Origin: Mucilaginibacter gracilis
GTDB taxonomy: Bacteria > Bacteroidota > Bacteroidia > Sphingobacteriales > Sphingobacteriaceae
NCBI RefSeq assembly: GCF_003633615.1
Contig: NZ_RBKU01000001.1
Span: 1,178,001 to 1,242,000, forward strand
Length of the DNA: 64,000 bases
Direction of reading: 5' to 3'
Positions 26,553 to 33,495 of this stretch are shown here, piece after piece (the stretch's first letter is position 1; each line of letters begins with the position of its first letter). Below the pieces are notes generated by a model that saw only the letters and a program-made list of their open reading frames with translations, did no database searches and was not told the DNA's origin. Both the position numbers and the translations under genes were made by a program.

Positions 26553-26664
26553 TGTTGGGTGGTGAAATTTTTGGCAGACACACCTCCTTGTCCCGGTGGC
26601 GGAGAATATGGAAAACCCGAAGCGGGCTAACCACTCTTTGAAGGTTCGAATCCTTCCCCAACAG
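26553..26664 (+). tRNA. tRNA-like RNA 1: class II cloverleaf, GTC at anticodon position, giant variable region
   Basis: A 112-base cloverleaf. Acceptor stem TGTTGGG pairs perfectly with CCCAACA. The D-arm is GTG/CAC with a GG-containing loop, in the style of tRNA-Leu (TGGTGAAAT...GGCAGACAC). Anticodon stem CCTCC/GGTGG has a central T-T mismatch and loop TTGTCCC puts GTC at positions 34-36. T-arm GAAGG/CCTTC encloses TTCGAAT. The discriminator is G; CCA is not encoded. The variable region is about 40 bases, far larger than in ordinary class II tRNAs, and folds as GAG/CTC, TGG/CCA and CCCG/CGGG. A Leu-like body with an Asp anticodon makes a normal decoding role doubtful. Confidence 0.7.
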
Positions 26665-26665
26665 C

Positions 26666-26684
26666 AACTTCAGCAATTGAAGTT
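26666..26684 (+). other. Spacer hairpin between tRNA-like RNAs
   Basis: AACTTCA and TGAAGTT pair perfectly (7 bp) around GCAAT, directly between the two cloverleaves. It could be a processing signal. Confidence 0.5.
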
Positions 26685-26690
26685 ATATCC

Positions 26691-26806
26691 TGTAGGATGG
26701 TGAAATTTTTGGCAGACACACCTCCTTGTCGCGGTGGCGAAGATATTGGGAAACTCTTAGCAATAAGAATAACCACTTCGTGAAGGTTCGACTCCTTCTC
26801 CTACAG
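26691..26806 (+). tRNA. tRNA-like RNA 2: class II cloverleaf, GTC at anticodon position, giant variable region
   Basis: A 116-base sister of RNA 1. The 33-base block from position 8 through the anticodon is identical, while the acceptor (TGTAGGA/TCCTACA) and variable-region stems (CGAAG/CTTCG, TGG/CCA, TCTTA/TAAGA capped by a GCAA tetraloop) have different sequence but intact pairing. The anticodon loop is TTGTCGC, again GTC at 34-36 with the same T-T mismatch in the stem. T-arm is GAAGG/CCTTC with TTCGACT; the discriminator is G. Compensatory change with conserved core argues for selection on structure. It is followed by a terminator hairpin. Confidence 0.7.
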
Positions 26807-26840
26807 CTCTTCTCATAATTTAGGTTTATAATTGGTTAGT

Positions 26841-26875
26841 AAAGGCCTCCTGCCCATCAGGAGGCTTTGCTGTTT
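26841..26875 (+). terminator. Terminator of the tRNA-like unit
   Basis: AAAGGCCTCCTG / CAGGAGGCTTT form a strong stem (one bulge) with a CCCAT loop, followed by GCTGTTTT. It closes the two-RNA transcript. Confidence 0.65.
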
Positions 26876-26973
26876 TATAACAATTTTAAATTGAAAAATA
26901 CACGATACCCAAAGCCCCAATTAAAATAAGGATTTACAATAAAAAAGAAACGCCGTTAAAAAGCAGTCTTAAA

Positions 26974-28722
26974 TCAATTCTCTTCGGTTTTGCTTTCGGG
27001 TTTGGCGGCTGCCATTGTAATTTGCGGTTTGCCTATAACTTTATACTGGCCCTCGCCTTTCAGTATTGCGGCCATCAGGTTTTTATCTTGCATGGTTTTT
27101 ACCGCCTGTGCAAGTTCCTTGTCATATTTAAAGTTGCATTCGTAGCGCCCCTTGTCATAATAGTAACGAGATACGATTTCGTTTTCCAAAACCTGTTTAA
27201 TTTCAGTTTTGTGCTGGGTTAAGTCATTGGTTTTGGCAGCGGTCAGTTTAGCTTGCAGAGCCTCGTATTCGGTTTTTATCTGTGCAAACTCGCCGTCTTT
27301 GGTGGTAGCGTTTTTAAGCTCCTTTAATACCTTTTCTGATGGGTTACTATACGAGTAATCCTTTTTAGTTAAAAACCTCGTAAAATCGCCAAAATCGGCA
27401 TCGGTCAAAGCATAAGTTTTAGCACTGGGCAATTGCGGGTGTGTTTTGCGGTATTGAGTGGCGTAATCAAAAATTAGCAATTTACCCACCAGGCTTTGGG
27501 TAATATTGGCAAAACGCTCTTGCTTAACCACAACATCGGGGTATATGGCACTGCCATCGTAAACAGAGCGTCCGTCTTTGGTTTTAAATTCATGCATTAC
27601 CGAATCGGCAACGCGGTCAACCGTGCCGTCGTCTTTACGGTGTGTATAGTCGAGAGACTGGATGCAACGGCCCGACGGCGTGTAATATTTAGCTATGGTA
27701 ATTTTAACCAAACTGTTATAAGGGGTATTAAAAGTTTGCTGAACCAGGCCCTTGCCATAACTACGCTGCCCTATAACAACCGCACGGTCCAAATCCTGCA
27801 GCGAGCCTGCAACAATTTCGGAAGCCGAGGCTGAATGGCTGTTTACCAAAACCACCAACGGCAAATTGGGTTCGATAGGATTATTGTAAGTACGGTAAGT
27901 GTAGTTTTTTTCGCGAACTTTTCCTTTTTGCGATACCACTTCAACGTCTTTGGCCACAAACAGGTTCACAATTTTTACGGCTTCCTGCAAAATACCGCCA
28001 CCGTTAGAGCGCAGATCAAGTATAATACCGTTTGGGTTATTTTTTTTCAAATTCACCAGGGCATTGGTAACCTCATCGCCCGAGTTCTCCAGAAACTTAT
28101 CCAGCTTTATGTAACCCATATTACCCTCAACCATACCAAAGTATGATACATTGGGCTGTTTAATTTCATCGCGGATAAGATCCTTGGTTATTGGTTCGGC
28201 CACGCCATCGCGTTTAATTAATAATTTAACGGGTGCCCCTTTGCTGCCTTTAAGCAAACTACTAACCTCGTCGCCGCTTTTGGTAGATAAATCAATGTCG
28301 TTTATTTTAAGCAATTCGTCGCCGGCGCGTATATCTGCTTTCTGTGCCGGAAAGCCTTCGGCAACTTCAGATATGATGACCTTTTTATCTTTGGAGAAGA
28401 TACTGGCACCTATACCGCCATATTGTGTGCTTACGTATCTAAGCTTATAATCTTCAATTTCCGATTCGGGTACAAATTCGGTGTAAGGGTCCAGGCCGTC
28501 AAGCATCGCATCAACCCCGGTTTTAACCAGTTTTGATGGATTTACTTCGTCAACGTAGTTAATGTTTATTTCGCGGTAAACACCAGTAAAAACCTCCAGG
28601 TTTTTTGATATCTGGAAAAGATCGTCGTTAAAGCTCCATAAAATTAAAGGAAGTGATATAATTGCTGCACCTATCCCTATCTTTTTGTACTTTTTAGTAA
28701 TCACAACGCGCCTCTTCTCCAT
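26974..28722 (-). CDS. S41-family C-terminal processing peptidase (CtpA/Prc type)
   Basis: A 582-residue protease with an N-terminal membrane anchor (about 15-30). A PDZ domain covers about 95-185 (YGGIGASIF, FPAQKADIRAGDELLKIND). The catalytic core follows, with GYIKLDKF, GIILDLRSNGGG, the serine motif NSHSASASEIVAG near 297 and the Lys in GQRSYGKGLVQ near 324, a Ser/Lys dyad. It should cleave or process exported proteins in the periplasm. The C-terminal 150 residues are helical and charged. It is a single gene read toward the tRNA-like unit. Confidence 0.93.
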   Translation of the reverse strand: MEKRRVVITKKYKKIGIGAAIISLPLILWSFNDDLFQISKNLEVFTGVYREININYVDEVNPSKLVKTGVDAMLDGLDPYTEFVPESEIEDYKLRYVSTQYGGIGASIFSKDKKVIISEVAEGFPAQKADIRAGDELLKINDIDLSTKSGDEVSSLLKGSKGAPVKLLIKRDGVAEPITKDLIRDEIKQPNVSYFGMVEGNMGYIKLDKFLENSGDEVTNALVNLKKNNPNGIILDLRSNGGGILQEAVKIVNLFVAKDVEVVSQKGKVREKNYTYRTYNNPIEPNLPLVVLVNSHSASASEIVAGSLQDLDRAVVIGQRSYGKGLVQQTFNTPYNSLVKITIAKYYTPSGRCIQSLDYTHRKDDGTVDRVADSVMHEFKTKDGRSVYDGSAIYPDVVVKQERFANITQSLVGKLLIFDYATQYRKTHPQLPSAKTYALTDADFGDFTRFLTKKDYSYSNPSEKVLKELKNATTKDGEFAQIKTEYEALQAKLTAAKTNDLTQHKTEIKQVLENEIVSRYYYDKGRYECNFKYDKELAQAVKTMQDKNLMAAILKGEGQYKVIGKPQITMAAAKPESKTEEN

Positions 28723-28786
28723 AATACTATACTTTAAAATATAAAAGTAGTAAAAAAGGCTTTGTGTTTTAAATGTAGGTGAAATT

Positions 28787-29002
28787 TTACAAACGGTTGT
28801 TATCTATATTTACCAATGCTTTTTTTAGGGTAAAAACAACATATTTACGATCGCGGTTAACCAAATTCATCAAGCGGGTTATCAGGTCATCTTCCTGGCC
28901 TTCGGTGTAGGTTAATTGCTCGTTGGTTATATGGTTATATTTACGCTGAACTTTAATTTTTACTCTATCCCAATCTTTGTTACTGATGCTAATCTCGGCC
29001 AT
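28787..29002 (-). CDS. Small CsbD-like stress protein
   Basis: A 71-residue soluble protein with DWDRVKIKVQRKYNHITNEQL followed by TEGQEDDLITRLMNLV, a layout resembling CsbD-like general stress proteins (K-rich helix, Gly-Glu turn, second helix). The similarity is weak, so function is uncertain. I chose the Met at 29002 (MAEISIS); the frame extends seven residues further upstream. It is divergent from the PorT-like gene and directly upstream of the S41 protease gene in the same direction. Confidence 0.6.
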   Translation of the reverse strand: MAEISISNKDWDRVKIKVQRKYNHITNEQLTYTEGQEDDLITRLMNLVNRDRKYVVFTLKKALVNIDNNRL

Positions 29003-29117
29003 GGTGTGTTGATTTTTGAACAAAAATAAAAAAAAACCATTCTATATATGGTTTTATTAAATTTGATGCATCAATTATCAAAAAAACTTTGTTTGTAAAC
29101 CCCAATATCTCAGCATC

Positions 29118-29705
29118 ATGAAAAGGATTTTATTAACACTTGTTACCCTCGTGGTTATCAGTACAGGCACTAAAGCTCAATTTGTATTAGGTTTAAAAGG
29201 CGGCGTTAACGTTTCAAAAATAAATACCGATAACTTTACCCAATCAAGCATGGCAGGTTACTTGTTTGGGGCATTTGCACGTATTGGTAAAGGATTATAC
29301 TTAGAACCCGAAATTTATGCAAGCAGCAAAGGCGGGCAATTTAATTACGATGCTAACGGCACCACCGCTGGCGGCAATGCCAAAGTAAGGTTTACCACGC
29401 TGGATGTTCCGGTTTTAATTGGCCAATCGTTCGGTGCAAGCAGTTTTAACATCAGGGCAATGGTTGGCCCGGTTTACTCGTATGTTTTGGATAGGAACAC
29501 CACCTTCTCTGATAACCTTGGCGCGGCCTACCGCGATCTGGGCGATTATAACCACAGCACGCTGGGTTACCAAGCCGGTTTAGGTATCGATCTGGGTAAT
29601 ATTGCCCTTGATGCCCGCTACGAAGGTGGGCTTACCAGCATTAACCAAAAATACGGCGAACGCCCCAACCTTTGGAGTTTTAGCATTGGCTTTAAAATAT
29701 TGTAA
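29118..29705 (+). CDS. PorT-family outer-membrane beta-barrel protein
   Basis: A 195-residue protein with signal peptide MKRILLTLVTLVVISTGTKAQ, then the family opening FVLGLKGGVNVSKI, alternating strands and a C-terminal NLWSFSIGFKIL strand. This matches the small PorT-like barrels of Bacteroidota outer membranes. Such proteins are often of unknown role; PorT itself takes part in gliding or type IX secretion. No partner genes of that system are nearby. The start fits a classic export signal. Confidence 0.8.
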   Translation: MKRILLTLVTLVVISTGTKAQFVLGLKGGVNVSKINTDNFTQSSMAGYLFGAFARIGKGLYLEPEIYASSKGGQFNYDANGTTAGGNAKVRFTTLDVPVLIGQSFGASSFNIRAMVGPVYSYVLDRNTTFSDNLGAAYRDLGDYNHSTLGYQAGLGIDLGNIALDARYEGGLTSINQKYGERPNLWSFSIGFKIL

Positions 29706-30022
29706 CTTTTTATTAATCGCTTGCCTCTCGAACAGCAAATTAACTGGTTCACTTTACTCAGGCATTATTACTTTAATCTGCCAATGCTTTTGTAATTTCC
29801 CTTCCTCCTAAATTTTACTGGTTAACTTAATTGGCAATGTAAAAATTGGTTACTAAAGGCACCAATTTTGGTGTAAGTAACGCTTATTTGATATCTACAG
29901 GGCTTAAAATTAAATTATATTAACATAAGCATAAGCTATTTTAACCCCCTTGCTGTTTATGTTTAAATATTTAACAAATTAGCAGTGCTAATAAAATTAT
30001 TTAACCTTAAAAAACCAATCTT
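29706..30022. other. Non-coding spacer, 317 bases
   Basis: AT-rich (long A and T runs), no reading frame worth calling and no RNA structure I recognise. It precedes the operator-like site and the uronate operon, so it may include the leader and promoter, but no exact TAnnTTTG box with a good -33 element was found. Confidence 0.5.
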
Positions 30023-30035
30023 CGGGAACGATTGC
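30023..30035. promoter_or_regulatory. LacI-type operator-like site 1 (upstream of kduD)
   Basis: CGGGAACGATTGC, with the CG-centred partial palindrome GGGAAC/GATTGC typical of LacI-family operators. The same 13 bases recur at 44343, between kdgK and eda, so the site is not random. Confidence 0.6.
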
Positions 30036-30142
30036 ACAGTTTTTTTTGTGTATAGATGGTAGTTTTTAACATAAACTCCTTAAAATTGCTTGGGGAAATT
30101 ACATTCGGAAACCGAAAACCTAATCTTGTTTATAAACCAAAT

Positions 30143-30913
30143 ATGCAAATGCAAAAATTATTTGATCTGTCCGGCAAAACGGCTGTAGTAACTGGTTGTA
30201 ATCGTGGTATAGGTAAGGCAATGGCATTGTCGCTTGCCGCAGCCGGGGCCGATATTATTGGCGTTTCGGCTTCCATCGCACTAAGCGGAAGCGAAGTTGA
30301 ACAGGAAGTTACAGCACTGGGCCGTAAATTTAAAGCCTACCAATGCGATTTTGGTAACCGCGTAGCGCTCGAGGCATTTGCCAAACAGGTATTAGCCGAA
30401 AACGCAACCATTGATATACTGGTAAATAATGCCGGTACCATTATGCGCAAACCTGCCGCCGAACATCCTAATGATTACTGGGACACGGTTTTAAACATTA
30501 ACCTCGACGCCCCTTTTATTTTAACGCGCGAAGTTGGTAAACGCATGATTGAGCAGGGCTATGGCAAGGTAATATTCACTGCATCGCTATTAACGTTTCA
30601 AGGGGGTATTAACGTACCGGGTTATGCGGCAAGTAAAGGCGCAATTGGCAGCTTAACAAAAGCGTTTGCTAACGAATGGGCATCAAAGGGTGTTAATGTG
30701 AATGCTATTGCACCGGGCTATATTGCTACCGACAATACCGAAGCTTTAAGGGCAGACCCCGACAGAAGTAAATCTATTTTAGACCGCATACCTGCAGCAC
30801 GCTGGGGCCAGGCAAGTGACCTGGGCGGTGCAACTATATTTTTAGCATCATCCGCATCCGACTATATCAACGGCGTTATACTACCTGTTGACGGCGGCTG
30901 GCTGGGACGCTAA
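30143..30913 (+). CDS. kduD: 2-deoxy-D-gluconate 3-dehydrogenase (KduD-type SDR)
   Basis: A 256-residue short-chain dehydrogenase. The cofactor loop is TGCNRGIGKAMALS, the NAG motif is LVNNAGTIMRK and the catalytic Ser/Tyr/Lys are in FTASLLTFQGG and YAASKGAIG. In pectin catabolism KduD reduces 2,5-diketo-3-deoxygluconate to KDG using NAD(P)H. I chose ATG 30143 (MQMQKLFDLSGK); the frame's earlier residues are unlikely protein. It leads the + strand uronate operon, 90 bases before kduI. Confidence 0.88.
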   Translation: MQMQKLFDLSGKTAVVTGCNRGIGKAMALSLAAAGADIIGVSASIALSGSEVEQEVTALGRKFKAYQCDFGNRVALEAFAKQVLAENATIDILVNNAGTIMRKPAAEHPNDYWDTVLNINLDAPFILTREVGKRMIEQGYGKVIFTASLLTFQGGINVPGYAASKGAIGSLTKAFANEWASKGVNVNAIAPGYIATDNTEALRADPDRSKSILDRIPAARWGQASDLGGATIFLASSASDYINGVILPVDGGWLGR

Positions 30914-31002
30914 CCAGTGATTGAGTGATTGAGTTTTGAATGAATAAATGAATGAAAGCATCGGCGGAATCATACTCCAATCGGTGGAATCAAAATAACA
31001 AT
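30914..31002. repeat. Short intergenic phrase repeats (GATTGAGTG and ATCGGYGGAATCA)
   Basis: Contains two overlapping copies of GTGATTGAGT, then two direct repeats of ATCGGYGGAATCA 22 bases apart. The second unit resembles repeats before uxaC. Confidence 0.5.
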
Positions 31003-31833
31003 ATGGAACAACGATATCATAACAGCGCAAAAGAGGTAAGTACCATGACAACTGCCGAACTGCGCGGTAACTTTTTAGTAGACAGCCTGATGAAGGCCGA
31101 TGAAATTGAGTTTGTTTACAGCCATTACGATAGGGTAATTGTTGGTAGTGCGGTTCCGGCAAAGGGCCCCATTACTTTGCCAAATTATGCCGAATTGCGC
31201 GCCGAGTATTTTTTAGAGCGTCGCGAATTGGGTATCATTAACATTGGCGGTGCCGGCGAAATTATTGTTGACGGCCAAACATTCGCCATCAATAAACTGG
31301 ATTGCGTTTTTGCGGGTAAGGGCTCAAAAGAAGTGATATTTAAAAGCCTTGATGCTGCCAACCCGGCCATGTACTATCTGTTATCGGCACCAGCGCATAA
31401 AGAATACCCTGCTGCTTTATTGAAAAAAGAAGATGCCACACCGGTAAGTATCGGCTCGGCCGAAACATCAAATGCACGTACCATTTATAAATACATCCAT
31501 TTAGATGGTATTCGTAGCTGTCAACTGGTAATGGGTTTAACTGTTTTAAGTACGGGCAGCGTTTGGAACACCATGCCATCGCACACGCACGACCGCAGGA
31601 TGGAAATGTACTTCTATTTTGATGTAACACCAGGCCAGGTAGTTTTACACCTGATGGGCGAACCGCAACAAACCAAGCATTTGGTAATGAAAAATAACGA
31701 AGCTGTTATTTCGCCGCCATGGTCAATCCACTCTGGTTGCGGCACGGCTAACTACTCGTTTATCTGGGGTATGGCCGGCGAGAACCAGGTTTACAGCGAT
31801 ATGGACCCCGTTGCCATTGACGAATTGAAATAA
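31003..31833 (+). CDS. kduI: 5-keto-4-deoxyuronate isomerase (KduI)
   Basis: A 276-residue cupin-fold isomerase. The zinc-ligand strand HTHDRRMEMYFYF and the later WSIHSGCGT His complete the metal site; the strand PPWSIHSG is typical of KduI. It converts 5-keto-4-deoxyuronate, released from unsaturated uronate by GH105, to 2,5-diketo-3-deoxygluconate, the substrate of KduD. I chose ATG 31003 (MEQRYHNSAKEV); the frame's earlier part overlaps a repeat. GH28 starts six bases after its stop, so these are one transcript. Confidence 0.93.
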   Translation: MEQRYHNSAKEVSTMTTAELRGNFLVDSLMKADEIEFVYSHYDRVIVGSAVPAKGPITLPNYAELRAEYFLERRELGIINIGGAGEIIVDGQTFAINKLDCVFAGKGSKEVIFKSLDAANPAMYYLLSAPAHKEYPAALLKKEDATPVSIGSAETSNARTIYKYIHLDGIRSCQLVMGLTVLSTGSVWNTMPSHTHDRRMEMYFYFDVTPGQVVLHLMGEPQQTKHLVMKNNEAVISPPWSIHSGCGTANYSFIWGMAGENQVYSDMDPVAIDELK

Positions 31834-31839
31834 GCAAAA

Positions 31840-33489
31840 ATGAACAAAATATTAAAGTTAAGTTTTGGCCTGCTGGCTATCGGGAACTGTGCTTTGGCGC
31901 AATTCCCCGGCATTAACCTGCCTAAGGTTAAGCAGGTAGGTTTTAAAACCGATACCTTTAATATTAAGCAATACAACGCCAAAGGAGACGGTATTACCTT
32001 AAATACCAAAAGTATAAACGATGCCATTACGGCTTGCAGTACTAAAGGGGGTGGTGTAGTTTTAGTACAGGGCGGCGTGTGGCTCACAGGGCCTATTGAC
32101 CTTAAAAGCAATGTAAACCTACACCTTGACCGCGATGCCGTTTTGCTTTTTACCAAAGACTTTGACCAATACCCCATTGTTGAAGGCACTTACGAAGGTT
32201 TACCTGCCGGCAGATGTAAATCGCCGATAAGCGGTAAAGATTTGCAAAACATTGCAATTACGGGTAGCGGCATAATTGATGGTAATGGCGATGCCTGGCG
32301 AATGGTGAAAAAAGATAAACTGAGCGAAAACCAATGGCAGGACAAAGTAAATTCGGGTGGTGTATTAAGTGCCGATAAAAAAACCTGGTATCCTACCCAA
32401 AAATCATTCAATGGCTCGCAAGCTACCGATCCTGGTGTTTTAAAAGATGGCCGTACCATTAAAGATTTTGAGGTTTATAAAGATTTTTTGCGTCCCAATT
32501 TGGTTGTACTCAACAATTGCAAAAAAGTGCTGCTTGAAGGCGTTACCTTTCAAAACTCCCCAGCCTGGAACTTGCATCCATTTTTGTGTGCCGATGTTAC
32601 CTTGCGCGCTGTAACTGTTAAAAACCCATGGTATGCACAAAATGGCGATGGTATTGATCTGGAATCGAGCACAAATGCATTGATCGAGAACAGCACTTTT
32701 GATGTGGGCGACGATGGTATCTGCATTAAATCGGGCAGAGACGAGGCTGGCCGTAAACTGGGCAAGCCAACCGAGAACGTGATAGTACGTAACTGCGTAG
32801 TTTACCATGCACATGGCGGCTTTGTTATCGGCAGCGAAATGAGCGGCGGGGCAAAAAACATCTTTGTTTACAATTGCTCGTTTTTAGGTACCGATGTGGG
32901 CCTGCGTTTTAAAACAGCACGCGGCCGCGGTGGTGTGGTAGAAAATATTTATGTTACCAATATTAACATGAAAGATATTGGCGCCGAAGCTATTTTGTTT
33001 GACATGTATTATATGGCTAAGGACCCCGTTGTACTTGCCGGCGAAAAACGTGAAGCTCCCAAAGTTGAAGCATTACCCGTTACCGAAGCTACCCCTAAAT
33101 TTACCGATTTCCACGTAAGCAATATTGTTTGTAACGGAGCGGCCACCGCCCTATTTATACGCGGCCTGCCCGAAATGAATATATCGGGCATATACCTTAA
33201 CAATTTGGTTATTAAAGCCAAAAAAGGTGTTGTTTGTACCGAAGCAACCGGCGTTTATATTAAAAACCTGCAACTGATAACAGAGGAAACCAATCCGGTT
33301 ATCAGCATTGATAATAGCCAGAGCATTAACCTGGACAACATTACTTACAACGCCAACAGCAATTTGCTTTTCAGGGTATCCGGAAGTAAAACTGAAAACG
33401 TAGCGGTAAGCAACACCAGTACTGCAGCAGTTAAAAACAAGGTAGAGTTTAAAGATGGTGCTACCGCAAAATCAATCACTATAAAATAG
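31840..33489 (+). CDS. Glycoside hydrolase family 28 polygalacturonase
   Basis: A 549-residue exported enzyme with signal peptide ending CALAQ and a right-handed beta helix. The GH28 catalytic carboxylates are visible in QNGDGIDLESS and VGDDGICIKSG, and the substrate-binding blocks in HGGFVIGSEMSGG and GLRFKTARGRG. The usual GHG motif is replaced by AHGG, as in the exo-acting bacterial subgroup. It should trim polygalacturonate or rhamnogalacturonan in the periplasm or outside. It precedes GH105 by six bases and follows kduI in one operon. Confidence 0.92.
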   Translation: MNKILKLSFGLLAIGNCALAQFPGINLPKVKQVGFKTDTFNIKQYNAKGDGITLNTKSINDAITACSTKGGGVVLVQGGVWLTGPIDLKSNVNLHLDRDAVLLFTKDFDQYPIVEGTYEGLPAGRCKSPISGKDLQNIAITGSGIIDGNGDAWRMVKKDKLSENQWQDKVNSGGVLSADKKTWYPTQKSFNGSQATDPGVLKDGRTIKDFEVYKDFLRPNLVVLNNCKKVLLEGVTFQNSPAWNLHPFLCADVTLRAVTVKNPWYAQNGDGIDLESSTNALIENSTFDVGDDGICIKSGRDEAGRKLGKPTENVIVRNCVVYHAHGGFVIGSEMSGGAKNIFVYNCSFLGTDVGLRFKTARGRGGVVENIYVTNINMKDIGAEAILFDMYYMAKDPVVLAGEKREAPKVEALPVTEATPKFTDFHVSNIVCNGAATALFIRGLPEMNISGIYLNNLVIKAKKGVVCTEATGVYIKNLQLITEETNPVISIDNSQSINLDNITYNANSNLLFRVSGSKTENVAVSNTSTAAVKNKVEFKDGATAKSITIK

Positions 33490-33495
33490 GCCCCG

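Noticed and set aside
26553..26806. CRISPR-like repeat explanation for the two similar RNA copies
   Set aside because: Only two copies, 112-116 bases long, with compensatory changes in stems; no short repeat-spacer periodicity and no cas genes.
30023..30035. Reading the 13-mer as part of a riboswitch or attenuator
   Set aside because: No conserved RNA structure could be drawn around either copy; the partial palindrome fits a DNA operator better.
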